Shown here: piece by piece, positions 47,608 through 59,335 of the stretch
How the letters are laid out: each line of letters opens with the position of its first letter
How positions within the stretch are numbered: position 1 is the first letter of the stretch
Assembly: GCF_019578655.1 (NCBI RefSeq)
Contig: NC_063261.1
Location: 4,348,446 to 4,412,445, forward strand
Direction: 5' to 3'
DNA: 64,000 bases
Source: Ricinus communis
Lineage: Eukaryota; Streptophyta; Magnoliopsida; Malpighiales; Euphorbiaceae
Notes under the pieces: generated by a model
The model's database searches: none
Told to the model about the DNA's origin: nothing
The model's input: the letters and a program-made list of their open reading frames with translations, nothing else
Translations under genes and position numbers: made by a program

Positions 47608-49081
47608 TGATGTGCGTAAAATACACACATCTAAATGGGGTTTTTAAGATCGATTTTATGGATATTTGGATGTAAATTGGTACCAACACTCACCCTATGC
47701 GTATATTTGTGTGCATTAGGTCTAAAAGAAGTCAAAGAATGAAAAAGGAAAGAATTGGAGCATAATTGAACGTCAAAGCTACCAAAACAAGCTAAGTACG
47801 AGCATGAGGAAGCTAAACATGGCCATGTTAGTCTCAACACTGGCCGTGTTCCCAACATGGTCACAAACACAGGACGTGTTACTAACACGGGAACTAACAC
47901 AGCCGTGTTGCACATCAAAGAAGAAGTAGATCTTATAGAGCACGACCACAGAGAGTAACACGGCCAGGAACACTAGCCCGTGTCCTTAACACGGCCAGAG
48001 ACACGGCCGTGTTGGAGGCGACATGGGGTATTAATTAAAAGAACGAAAAGAAGAGAAAAAGAGGAGGCTAGGGTTAAAACATCCCAAAACCCTAAGTTTT
48101 CTCTCCCTAAGGGTTTTCTGAGCTAAAACCAAGGGAAAAGGAGACTTGGATCAAGGTTTCAATCAGATTTCCTTGAAGGATCGAAGATTGGACGAGGTTC
48201 GTTGATTGATTTTCAAATCGAGCAAGAGGAACAAGAATCGATTCAATTAGAGCAAAAGGATTTTGGGCTGTTTACTCTCATCCAAGGGTGTAATCGGGTT
48301 TTCTCTACCTTTGCTTATTGTTGTAATTGAATTCTTGTATACTTTGAGAATGAACATGATTAGCTAGATTGATTAAATCTATTGGGATTTCTTTACTATG
48401 TTGGCTTGATATTATATTATTGGATTGTTTGGGTTAATTTTGTATTCTTCTTGTTTTCAGTATTAATAAGATAATGCATTATTCATGAGACGTTGTGAAT
48501 TGTATGTTTAGATTGCTTTGTGTGATTGAGAAGTCCATTTGGCAATTGGAATTTTGAATAGCAAGAACTGGTTAATAATCGCTTAGAGATAAGGATAATT
48601 AACTAGTCGGATTAAGAATTAACAAAGCTTAATAGAGGCAGATTAAAGCTTAATGCTACTTTAAGAATCAATCGTTAGGAAGAGATTCCAACTTTAGGTT
48701 ATTAGGTTTAGAAATTCGGTTTTCTCGAGAGAGAAACCGAATTCGGTTAAGAATTCGTCCACGGGTAGCATAATTAGACTCACCGATCCTTTATCTTTTG
48801 TTTGATTGCCAACTAGTTTAGATTCCCTTTGGGTTTGTCTTCTTGTCTTGATTATTTCGTTTATCAATCACTCTTGCATCTCCCTTAGGACTTAGCTTGT
48901 AGCTATTAGTTAGTTTAGAAATTATTTATTGCTAATTTTAGATTAATATAACAAAGAACAAATGAGTAACTCTGGGCTTTCACTTTCCCAAGGAATACGA
49001 CCTTGATACTCGCCATTAGTGCTAGACTGCATCGATAGGTACACTGCCTTAGATTGTAGCTAACACGAGTAGCACACATCA
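47608..49081 (+). repeat. 5' LTR of the plus-strand Athila-like element
   Basis: It starts tgatgtgcgtaaaatacac and ends cgagtagcacacatca, so tgatgtg and cacatca form short inverted ends. About 47,800-48,030 is rich in aacacggccgtgtt-like words. The last 730 bp match the U5 side of the LTRs at 37,943 and 43,243. Confidence 0.88.
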
Positions 49082-49087
49082 AGTTTT

Positions 49088-49105
49088 TGGCGCCGTTGCC
49101 GGGGA
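49088..49105 (+). other. Primer-binding site, tRNA-Asp type
   Basis: tggcgccgttgccgggga begins six bases after the 5' LTR end. This is the classic site of Athila-type Gypsy elements. Confidence 0.9.
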
Positions 49106-49261
49106 TTTATATGAAAACTAGAGTGAAATTTTCTATTTGTTAATTTAGCCATTTTTTTTCTTTCTTATTATTTAATGATTTTTTTTATTTATTTTATTTT
49201 ATTTGTACATATTTATTTAGTTTAAGTTTATGATTTAGATAGTGAATGATAAGGAGGTTCA

Positions 49262-50434
49262 ATGCTAAACTCAAACTCTTTGTGTGACCCATTGGAAAAT
49301 GGGATTAGGAACCAAGAGAGTGCTAAAAATTGGGATACCCATGCATCTTTAGAAGCTCGAGTGGAATCGTTTTGCAGGGCTACCGATCAACTCTCCACTC
49401 CTATCCTTTCATCTCAAGTTTTTTATGAACTTTGTTGTGGTTTACATTTGAGTAATGATTGTCCATTGTGCAGTGATTTTACTCCTTATTCTTATAATCG
49501 TGAATGTGAATTATACGGGCACTGGCCAAGTGACTCGTATGGAAGCACCTATAATCAAGAGTGGAGTACTCATTCACCCTATGGATGGAGCTTAGATGGC
49601 CCGAACCACTGAATCTCGAAGAACCACATCAAGAAGCCTACTCTTGCACCTTCAACTCAAGATGAAGAGTTAGTGTCGGAGGAGCTGATGATGAGGTTCA
49701 TTACAAGTCTTGATGATAGATTCCAACAAACAGAGAGGATACTTGAAGATCAACAAGCCTCGATTAATAACATAGAGCATCAAGTAGGCTTAATCTTCAA
49801 GTTACTAGCTAAAGAGCAATCGAGAACTCTATCAAACGCTACTGAATCCGAGGAACATTTGATCGCCGTCACTTTGCGTTCAGGTGAGAATTTTTCCGGT
49901 TTATCTATTATGTTTGATGATGATGCTTATGTGCAAGACGATTTCTTGAACATAGAGATGGAACCAGAAAAGGAAGAGGCGAACATAATTCCTCTGAAAG
50001 ACTATCAACAGGAATGTACAGTTGATGATGCTGAGTTGCAGTTAGAGGAATTGTTGGTAGATTTTCCACAAGTCCCTTCGATGATGGAAGATGAGCACGA
50101 GTTATCCAATGAAGAAGTCTTGGAGGAGCTCGAGTTTCTCCTAGCAAGTGAACCAAGCCAAGGACTGAAGAAAACCATCAACACTCCTGAAGAAATTGCC
50201 CAACCCTTGATCCTTCCAATTGTTGAAACTCTAGCTTTCAAATTGGAAGAGCCCCTAGAGCATCATGACTACGTGCAAATATATGAGGAGCGAGTTTTGC
50301 CCATCATACTGGCAGCTTGCTTGACTGTCGGGAAGAGGAAGTTGACGATTATCCCTCTAAGTGGATATTTGAAGCCATTTGCTTGGAAGAAGGATGGATG
50401 GTCGCCAATCCCCATCGTTTGCTTTTCACCATGA
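49262..50434 (+). CDS. Gag-like ORF of the plus-strand Athila-like element
   Basis: There are two frames, 49,262-49,612 (116 residues) and 49,673-50,434 (253 residues), separated by a stop and a frame change. The first has SFCRATDQLSTPILSSQVF and a CCGLHLSNDCPLC Cys/His stretch, reminiscent of the degenerate zinc knuckle of Athila gag. The second begins with a helical segment (MMRFITSLDDRFQQTERIL), then NNIEHQVGLIFKLLA and HLIAVTLRSGENF, the AITLRSGK-type motif that marks the end of gag in related elements. A strongly acidic region (EMEPEKEEANIIPL, ELQLEELLVDFPQVPSMMED) follows. EERVLPIILAACLTVGKRKL resembles the start of Athila pol (LPVIIASDLT), but nothing of pol follows. The same ORF occurs in the sister copy, so it is a family feature. 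Confidence 0.65.
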
Positions 50435-51646
50435 GTCCAGCTAAGAAGACTCATCACATAAAAAAGAAGCGCTTTTGGGAGGCACCCCAAATTCTATTTT
50501 TCAATTTGAATACTTTACCCTTGCATTGTGAACTTAGTTGATTAGGTTTTATAGTTGGTTTTTGTTAAGTTTTATTTATGTTGAGTGTATGAGTTGAGGA
50601 CTTATTGGTTTTGCAGGTGAGAATGAGTGAGAAAGTGCTGAGAATCGCAACTTTTGCATTTCCTGGAGAGAAACACGAGCGTGTTCAAGACCGTGTTCGT
50701 GAACACGTCCTGTGTTCTAATTGAAGAAAATCAAACTAAGATGAACACGTCCACAGAAGCTAACACGGTAATTTATGCCCTGCCGTGTCCATAACACGTC
50801 CCCGTGTCCAAGACCGTGTCCATGACACGGGCGTGTTCTCAGAAGTGGTAAGTCAGCACGTTTTAATTCGCTTAACACGGCCCAATATCCTGACCGTGTT
50901 CATGAACACGTCCCATGTTGGGGAATACGGGCGTGTTCCGCACACTGCTTATATATACCACTTCATTCAAAATCTTCAAAAAAATTTTTGCTCTCCCCTT
51001 AGTTTGGCAATTATCTCCTCTCTTACTCTTTCACTTCTTATTTCTCATTTCGAAGGCTTTGGATATTGCGTTTGTCAAGTAAGTACCCTCCAACTTCATT
51101 TTTCATTATTTTATTTTGATATTAGTTCAAATTTATATTTTCTTTGTGTTGGAATTTTGTGTTTCAATTTTTTTATTTTTTTTATTTCCTTATTTTATTA
51201 TTTGGTGTATGCATTTACATTCATGTTTGTGCTTAATTTTCTTTTATTTTCTTTAATATAGTTTATATACTTAACTTGCTCATATTTTCCGTTTTTCTTT
51301 TCTACCATTATTTATGATTGTGATTAATTCCTTATTTTTCTCTTTATTATTATTGTCAACCGCTAAACAATACGCTCTATCATAGATAGTCGAGTCTGTT
51401 TATGTCTGTTTTATATTAGCATGTTGGTTTGCCTTGTGATGGATAATGGCGAAGTAAACTCCATATGGATGAATTGCAAATTTAATTGGTTAGCATTGCT
51501 TGGCAGTGTTGTGGATTAAATTTTCTTTGCAGGACATTGAGCAGTTTAATTTTATCGAGTTAAATCGTTTGGTTTGTTCATTTTATGCCGTTATGCTGCC
51601 AGAATTTTTTTGATCCTTAGTACTAAAAGTTTTCTTTTCAGGTACC
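50435..51646. other. Linker with conserved gggaggcacccc word and CACG-palindrome cluster
   Basis: gcttttgggaggcaccccaa (about 50,471-50,490) resembles the word that follows pol in Athila elements; it is here joined directly to the gag-like region, marking where pol was lost. From 50,665 to 50,945 there is a cluster of cgtgtt/aacacg words. The rest, 50,950-51,640, is AT-rich and ends in ttttcttttcag, a possible splice acceptor before the second ORF. Confidence 0.6.
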
Positions 51647-53210
51647 ATGTCCACCAGACGAGGATCAGGAGTTTACAAGAGGATGCGGACCGATGGTTCC
51701 TCTTCTTCTCGATCGTCAGCGCCGACCGGCCAAATTAGACCACCGCAGCGCCATCGATTCTTACTTTTCCAAGGGCAGCCCACCTTTGAGCGGTAGATAT
51801 CAATCGATGAGGCACAAAGATTTGGGAAAGGGCGTAGGATAGATCGGCCAAGACGGAGATCGCCGAACTTGCACCACCGATATCTTGAGACGCCCCCATT
51901 TCAACATTTCTTTGACATTGTTAAACCAACATATAGGGAGTTGACTGTGGAGTTTGCCAACACTTTCTTTCCTGCAAAGCCGCCATGGACTTCCAACAAC
52001 CGGATGCGATCAGTTTCGGACTAGCAAGGCAGACTTTCACGATGAGTGTACAAATGTTTGGGGTACACTTAGGCTTGTGGACCGAGGAGGATGCACCGGA
52101 GAGGTTTATAGTCGCTGTATACACACGCTCGGTGTGTCATATCCGCAGATGTGGGCCGAGATTTCGATGACACCGAGGGTTACAAAGGCTGCCACCCAAG
52201 GCGTCTAACTTGCCTCGAGGGATCGCGGTACTTGCATGCATTCTGGCTAGGACCATCAACGGCAGGGGGAGATGTGGTGGTGTAGTTACCCACTGCACTG
52301 CTTATATTTTACAAAGATGCACCAGCACCAGTCACAACATGGGGTACTTATTGGCCGGACAGACTGCCTTCGCAATAACTCAAAGAAGGTATTTTTTTGT
52401 TTTGGGACTTATATTACTCGACTGGCTAGGAGCTTAGGAGTTTTGGAGGAAGCGATACCACATTTGACAGAGCTGGGGGTGATGGAAACGTTGGGACTTC
52501 CCCAGATGGTTAGTATGGGGATGGTGACTCGCGTGGTCCGCTAGGACTGTAGTATAGACTGTGAATGCTCTCTTGGCAAGACTCGGAGAGGAGCGACCGC
52601 CCCACGAGCCCATGGTACACAGGATGTCCCACCTTCTTCTGATATTCCAGAGTCTTCCTCCAGACCGTCTACTTCAGCTCCTTCTGGGTCTTCTTCAGCT
52701 GTTTTAGGAGTCTCCCCAACTGAGTTTAGAGAGCTGCAGCTTAGAGTGCAGAGGTTGGCAGAGGAGCAGCAGCAGCATTTCATTCGATAAGAGGCTTTTC
52801 AATAGGACCTTTTACGTCAGTCGAGTTTCAGAGCCGGATGATGGCTCGATTTGAGAGGCGAGGGCTATGCTTCAAGCCCTGATTGAGCAGGGAGGTAGGT
52901 TAGAGGCCTCTATGGCCAATGACATGTTCGATGATATTTTTGCTATAGACTTTGCACCTGCCTGTCCACAGAGCCGGGTTCCAGAGCAGAGCCATTTTGA
53001 CATCCCTCTAGCGGATGATCTAGCTGGCCCTCCCTCTCCGACTGAGCACCTTTCAACACAGCACTGACGAGCCTCCTATTGACGCTCGCCTCCTGCCGAT
53101 CCACCAGCTCCGCATGTGACACTACTTCCGATCCTCGGAGAGCGGCCCACTCCTCCACCATGACCCAATACGATATACTGTTGATGCACCTCTTTTCACT
53201 TCGGAGCCAT
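51647..53210 (+). pseudogene. Athila second-ORF (env-position) protein, broken
   Basis: The frame opens with an ATG at 51,647 (MSTRRGSGVYKRMRTDGSSS), just after a ttttcag motif. It then reads FGKGRRIDRPRRR, PPFQHFFDIVKPTYRELTVE and, in a shifted frame, ISFGLARQTFTMSV, QMFGVHLGLWTEEDAPERF. The FHSLTIEF-like and LxxALGLYTEEE-like segments are landmarks of the Athila retrotransposon ORF-1 family (PF03078). In-frame stops (first near 51,794) and frame changes break it. Further Gln/Glu-rich coding-like text continues to about 53,100. The deleted sister copy at 39,656-44,686 lacks this region. Confidence 0.65.
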
Positions 53211-54592
53211 AATCAGGGCAGTATTAGTTTCTTTTTTCTTTTTCATTTCATATATTTTGTACATTGAGGACAGTGTGTCCTTCAAGTGTGGGGTGGGTGA
53301 TATTTATGCCATCTTAGTTATTTGATTATTCTTTGTGCAATTTTTTGTAAAACTTTGAAATTTTTTCACTTTGTTTCGATGCTCTTACTGTTGACTTGAT
53401 TTTGAAATCCTGTTTATGTCCATGTGATCGGGTAAAACCGATAGTGTTGAGTTTTGCAGAAGAGTGTAAGATAATTAGTTTGAGTTTTGCACTAAGTTGC
53501 TTTGGTTTATTTAATTCTGTTTTGATGATTTTTGTTTGGAACCTACTCAAAAGCACACTTGTGAGAAATTGAGCCTAAATTGTAAGCATACACTTTATAT
53601 GCTTGTATTTATTTCTTCTTGAGAGTGCCAAGTAATCGCTCTTTACTTTTAGAACTTGCTCGTGAATGCTTATGAGCGCCACAAGGAGAGTTTAACACTT
53701 TGGTATGATAGAGGCACTTAGGTTTTTCATTCTAGCCAAATAGCCTTCATTCGTTTATTGATTCTATAGATAACCCCCTCTTTCACCATTTTCTATCATA
53801 TTTCATTGCCACTTAGTTTTATTCTGCTTTGGGTTATGATTTTGCACATGAGTTGTTTTTATTGGGAATTTTTGTCTTGGGAATAGCTTTGGAATCTTGT
53901 AGCAGCTTACTTCAATCCAAAAAGAAATTCATTCTATTATGTGAATGTTCTTCCCTTATGAAAAAAAGAAAAAGAAAAAAGTAATATAGAAATAGAAGAA
54001 TAAGAGGGAAAGGTGATGAAAAGAAAGAAAGTAAGTGAGCCAAACATTTGGACTTGATTCCTATTTCCCACCTTGGACTACTGTTCATTGTTTATCCCTT
54101 ATAATTTTTGTGGCTTGTGTGCAGGTCATGTAATTCATTGCAGAACACAATAGGTTCAACTCTGACCAAATTTACCTACCCCTACCTAATCCCCATTACA
54201 ACCCTTATAAAGACATCTTGACATGGTTGTTGACTCTCCATAAGTGGTAGGAGTAGGATTTAAGAGCAAAAATATAGTAAGTAAGGCAGTAGTTGATGCA
54301 TTGAGCGATTAAACACTACCCTTTAAACACTTTGAGTGATTTAGAGTGAATCTGGTGAGGAGTTGGTTCTGAATAATTTTGTTGAGACAGTATTGTGTGA
54401 ATTATTAGCATCTTGGTTGTGATACTTGAATTGATTGCTTCTTTTCTTTTTGTTTGACTTACGCTTGTTAAGGATATGCGTGGAGCTCTCTAGCTTGTCC
54501 GGCCAGTTTAAGTATTGTTCCTTAGTGGTTTATTTTCCTTATTTTACTTTTGATTGCTTGAGGACAAGCAATGAGCTAAGTGTGGGGTTATT
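53211..54592. other. 3' non-coding part of the Athila-like element with polypurine tract
   Basis: It contains acattgaggacagtgtgtcc and aagtgtggggtggg (53,262-53,298) and, just before the 3' LTR, gcttgaggacaagcaatgag and taagtgtggggttatt (ending 54,592), which serves as the polypurine tract. Both words have counterparts in the sister element and in Athila elements. No ORF with a domain is present. Confidence 0.7.
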
Positions 54593-56050
54593 TGATGTGC
54601 GTAAAATACACACATCTAAATGGGGTTTTTAAGATCGATTTTATGGATATTTGGATGTAAATTGGTACCAACACTCACCCTATGCATATATTTGTGTGCA
54701 TTAGGTCTAAAAGAAGTCAAAGAATGAAAAAGGAAAGAATTGGAGCATAATTGAACGCCAAAGTCAGCGAAACAAGCTAAGTACGAGCATGAGGAAGCTG
54801 AACATGGCCGTGTTGGTCTCAACACTGGCCGTGTTCCTAACACGGTCACAAACACAGGACGTGTTACCAACACGGGAACCAACACGGCCGTTTTGCACAT
54901 CAAAGAAGAAGTAGATCTTATGGAGCACGGCCATAGAGAGTAACACGGCCAGGAACACCAGCCCGTGTCCTTAACACGGCCAGAGACACGGCCGTGTTGG
55001 AGGCGACAGGGGGTATTAATTAAAAGAATGAAAAGAAGAGAAAAAGAGGAGGCTAGGGTTAGAACGTCCCAAAACCCTAATTTTTCTCTCCCTAAGGGTT
55101 TTCTGAGCTGAAACCAAGGGAAAAGGAGATTTGGATCAAAGTTTCAATCAGATTTCCTTGAAGGATCGAAGATTGGGCGAGGTTCGTTGATTGATTTTCA
55201 AATCGAGTAAGAGGAACAAGAATCGATTCAATTGGAGCAAAAGGATTTGGGGCTGTTTACTCTCATCCAAGGGTGTAATCGGGTTTTCTCTACCTTTGCT
55301 TATTGTTGTAATTGAATTCTTGTATACTTTGAGAATGAACATGATTAGCTAGATTGATTAAATCCATTGGGATTTCTTTACTATGTTGGCTTGATATTAT
55401 ATTGTTGGATTGTTTGGGTTAATTTTGTATTCTTCTTATTTTCAGTATTAATAAGATAATGCATTATTCATGAGACGTTGTGAATTGTATGTTTAGATTG
55501 CTTTGTGTGATTGAGAAGTCCATTTGGCAATTGGAATTTTGAATAGCAAGAACTGGTTAATAATCGCTTAGAGGGAAGGATAATTAACTAGCCGGATTAA
55601 GAATTAACAAAGCTTAATAGAGGCAGATTAAAGCTTAATGCTACTTTAAGAATCAATCATTAGGAAGAGATTCCAACTTTAGGTTATTAGGTTTAGGAAT
55701 TCGGTTATCTCGAGAGAGAAACCGAATTCGGTTAAGAATTCGTCCACGGGTAGCATAATTAGACTCACCGATCCTTTATCTTTTGTTTGATTGCCAACTA
55801 GTTTAGATTCCCTTTGGGTTTGTCTTCTTGTCTTGATTATTTCATTTATCAATCACTCTTGCATCTCCCTTAGGACTTAGCTTGTAGCTATTAGTTAGTT
55901 TAAAAATTATTTATTGCTAATTTTAGGTTAATATAACAAAGAACAAAGGAGTAACTCTGGGCTTTCACTTTCCCGAGGAATACGACCTTGATACTCGCCA
56001 TTAGTGCTAGACTGCATCGATAGGTACACTGCCTTAGATTGTAGCTAACA
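54593..56050 (+). repeat. 3' LTR of the plus-strand Athila-like element, end missing
   Basis: It matches the 5' LTR (47,608-49,081) from tgatgtgcgtaaaatacac through gtagctaacacga, then departs at about 56,050, where the 5' LTR continues gtagcacacatca. The sequence to the right is minus-strand Tat integrase. Confidence 0.88.
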
Positions 56051-56133
56051 CGAAGGTAGGTGACTCAAGTCACTATACAGTTGGCATTCACGACAGTTTC
56101 TTACCAATGCATACAGTCCTTCTCCATTGTCAC

Positions 56134-56352
56134 CTAATAAAAACCTTGATGCATGATCTTCTTGGTTAACACTACCCCGTCTATATATGGCCCATATACT
56201 CCTTTGTGCATGTCCTCCATCACTACTTGAGTTTCTATTTTAGTCACACACCAAAGCTGTACACTTGACACCATTCTTTTATACAAGACTCCCTCACGAC
56301 TGATGTAATTCTTAGCTTGAATATGCAGTGCATATATTTCCCTAGCAGTCAC
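56134..56352 (-). pseudogene. Integrase zinc-binding (H2C2) region
   Basis: It reads NYISREGVLYKRMVSS, QLWCVTKIETQVVMEDMHKG, VYGPYIDG and KIMHQGFY, the standard approach to the H2C2 zinc-binding domain. The Cys pair (C-x2-C, in CRECQLYSD) follows at about 56,075-56,050 before the Athila-like insertion. Confidence 0.85.
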
Positions 56353-56533
56353 TTTTTCTAGATATTCCTTATTTTCTATGAACCTCTTCAGATCATAGAA
56401 CCATGGCTTCTCTTCTAGTCCAATATGAACTTGATTTTATGATCACTAGAGGCTTCATCGAAAGCTGCAAGGGATTGACCCATATAGATGATAGGGTAGC
56501 CAACTCATCCTCCATCTGATTCTTGTCTTGAGG

Positions 56534-56854
56534 CTAGTGTACGAAGGAACACTTAGAGAAGTTACACATTAAAGTCCTGAGATAGTGGACATACAGCTTC
56601 AACATCTCTTCTTTTACTTCCCACTCCTCAAGGGCTTGTTGGATTACCAGCATGGACTCTTCGTAGACCCTCAAATGCTTAGCTCTTGCTACTAGGGCCA
56701 CTTCTAATCCAAATAAACATGCTTCATACTCTACCACATTATTGGTCATTTTAAATTCCAATCTCTTGGCCATTGGCAGTATCTCTCCTTCTAGTGTGAT
56801 CAAAACTACTTCTAGGCCTGCACCTCTTGCGTTTACAACTCCATCGAAGTACAT
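56534..56854 (-). pseudogene. Second (archaeal-type) RNase H domain
   Basis: It begins MYFDGVVNARGAGLEVVL (the first catalytic Asp in FDG), continues TNNVVEYEACLFGLEVAL (the catalytic Glu in EYEA) and then YEESMLVIQQ, where active copies have GDS. The third catalytic Asp is thus replaced by Glu. This domain is characteristic of Tat/Ogre elements. Confidence 0.88.
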
Positions 56855-56923
56855 CTTTCACTCTTGGATCTCGATTGCCCCAGATTCTCATCTGGTAACT
56901 CTAAATCCCAAGGGTCATCTCTT

Positions 56924-58224
56924 TCAATCGCATTCTGAGCTAGGATTAGCTATAACCTTACCTTTAACCACCTTTTTAGTGATGTACTCAATGTCAAACT
57001 CTGTTAGGAGCACTAACCATCTAGCCAGCTTCTCTATAAGAGATGGAGCTTCAAATAGGTACTTTAGATGGTCTATTTTTGAAATTGCATGCACCTTATA
57101 AGACTGAAAGTAGTGCCTCAACTTTCATGTAGAGCACGTCTTTTTGACGAGGTTATACTTCAACTCATAAGGCAACAACTTCTTACTAAGATAATAGACC
57201 GCATGCTCTACGTCATTGTGTCCACACTGTGCTACCAATGCCCCTATGGCTTCCTCTTTTAGGGCTAAGTATAAGATCAATGGCTTGCCATCCTTCGGTG
57301 GCTTGAGTACTAATGGCTTCATCATATAGTCTTTGATTTTATCGAAGGCCTTCTGACAATATTCATCCTACATAACGGGCTGATGCTTCCTCAAAAGCTT
57401 AAAGATATGATCACAAGCCATTTTGCGCTTGGAAATGAACATATTGATGTATTGCAAGCATCCTAGAAAACCTCTGACTTTTCTTTCTTTGTTTTTGACG
57501 TTGGCATCTCTTGGATAGCCTTTACCTTGTCTGAATCGATCTCTATGCCCCGTTGACTTACTATGTGCCATAACAGCTTCCCTGATGTAACTCTGAATAT
57601 ACTCTTCTTCTAATTGAGTCTCAGATTATACCTTTCCACTCGTCCTAAAAACTTATCAAGAGCCTGAAAGTGCCCTTCCCTTGTTTTAGACATTACCATC
57701 ATGTCGTCAACATACACCTCTACCTCTTTGTGCATCATGTCGTGAAACAAGATAGTGGTTGCTCTCTAATAAGTGCCATTCCCTTGGTTCCCTACTCAGT
57801 GATAAACGTTGTTTTCAGCTTGTCCAACACTGCTATCATGATTTGATTGTACCTAAAGAATCCATCTGTAAAAGAGTATATTGCATTCGAGGCAGCACTA
57901 TTAACTAGTATATTTATGTGGGAAAGAGAAAAGTCATCCTTAAGGCATGCTTATTCAAGTTCCTCTAATCCATGCACATTCGGACCTTACTACCCTTCTT
58001 CAGGACTAGGACAATGTTTGCCAACCATTCGGGGTAGTCAACCATGTCAAGGAAATTGGCTTAACCTGCTTAGTGACCTCTTCTGGTATTTTTTCTGCCC
58101 ACTCCGACCTTACTCTCCTCATCTTCTGTTTGACCGGCTTGATGCGCAGATGAGTCAGGATATGGTGCTCTGCTATTTTCATGTCTAGACCTGGCATGTC
58201 ATCATAGGACCAAGCAAATACCAC
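56924..58224 (-). pseudogene. Reverse transcriptase and pol RNase H
   Basis: The start reads MVFAWSYDDMPGLDMKI and KPVKQKMRRV, the usual opening of Gypsy reverse transcriptase. The catalytic YVDD box is encoded at 57,714-57,703, although frames on both sides are broken. RGFLGCLQYINMFISK follows (57,571-57,368), then the RNase H region with KPLILYLALKEEAIGALVAQ, AVYYLSKKLLPYE and LLTEFDIEYITKK. Confidence 0.88.
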
Positions 58225-59083
58225 TTTTCTTTTTTTCTATTATTCTCTCGAATTCTCTCATCATAGCTCAATAGTTATACTATGAGCTACCAAAATGTTC
58301 CATGGATTTGCATAAATGAATCAATTTGTATGAAATTGATGTCAAACATGGACATATCATGATTATCAAAATACATACTACCATTAGGAAAAACATCGTA
58401 CAAGTAAGCATAATTATTCATATCATTGATCTTGGAAAGGAAAGAAATATCATCCTCATAAATGTCGGATGTTATTACATCATCTTAAAAAACATTAATA
58501 ATATTATTTTTAATAAGAGCAACTAGCTCATCTTGACTTATTTTCTCCGACAAGGTGGTGAACTCTTCTAGCTTCAGCTCTTCCATCTTAGTGGTGACCT
58601 TCTCTCAAACTTTCTTGATACTCAGTTTGATCATCCTGTCGATGATCAAGTTCTTAAAAATCTCGAACCTTAGTATCTCAGTCCTAGCTACATTAACAGG
58701 TTTAGGCTTCCTAGAGTAAGGCTTGTACTCTTAGACGAAAATGTCTTTTAGAGTCTTACCCTTTGGTCTGCCCTCGTCTTCCTCTTCATAATAACCTAAT
58801 CTGGATCGAGTCTTCTAACATTTAAAGTCCAACAGCTTTGCGACACCTTGCTGATTCCTTCCCAGCCCCATTCTAGGTATGAAGTTTATTTTCTTGAACA
58901 TGCTGGCTACTTTAGGATCCATGTAGTCCTTATAGAGAACAACAACTTGGAAACTAGTAGGGCCATCCAGTTCATTGATAACTGTTGGATAGTTGAGACA
59001 ACCTTACCACCTTCGATGTTGATGGTGATGATCTCGCCCTCATGAGGGAACCTTACCTTCTGATGTACTGTGGAAAGGACTCC

Positions 59084-59335
59084 TCATAGGGCATGGAACC
59101 ATGGCCTTCCCAATAATAATGCAAAAGTTATCAAGATGTCCAAGACAATTAGCTCTACCCAAGATCCAATAGAACCCGTCTTCACTAGTGTTGAAAATGT
59201 TCCTTCCACATCTCTTTTTGTCTCACAGACCCTTATAACCATATATGATTGTTTTAGGTCTTTCACAGTCATCCCCAGCTTAGGGAGTATCTGAGAAGGA
59301 CACACATTGATGACTGACCCATCATCCACCATCAC
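59084..59335 (-). pseudogene. Retropepsin-type protease domain
   Basis: MMVDDGSVINVCPSQIL carries the active-site-type DDGS, and FALLLGRPWFH is the conserved C-terminal ILGRPW-type motif. The spacing fits a Gypsy aspartic protease. Confidence 0.85.

Larger units (their letters stand above)
47608..56050 (+). mobile_element. Non-autonomous Athila-like Gypsy element, plus strand, near full length
   Basis: The layout is: 5' LTR (47,608-49,081), tRNA-Asp type primer-binding site (49,088-49,105), gag-like frames (49,262-50,434), the conserved gggaggcaccccaa word (50,477-50,490), a second ORF relic (51,647-53,210), an Athila-type word (acattgaggacagtgtgtcc then aagtgtgggg, about 53,262-53,293), a purine-rich tract ending gtggggttatt (54,592) and a 3' LTR (54,593-56,050). 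No protease, reverse transcriptase or integrase domain is present, so movement would need help from an autonomous relative. The two LTRs differ at only a few percent of positions by eye, implying a fairly recent insertion. It disrupts the integrase of an older minus-strand Tat element. The last 15 or so bases of the 3' LTR are missing. Confidence 0.88.

Noticed and set aside
51647..53210. A true viral-type envelope gene
   Set aside because: No signal peptide, membrane anchor or cleavage site is seen; only Athila ORF-1 type segments are recognisable, so it is called only by position.
47631..54958. Matching minus-strand frames (about 64-95 codons) in both LTRs
   Set aside because: They arise because the two LTRs are nearly identical; the peptides look like translations of the CACGG palindrome cluster and no start or family supports them.
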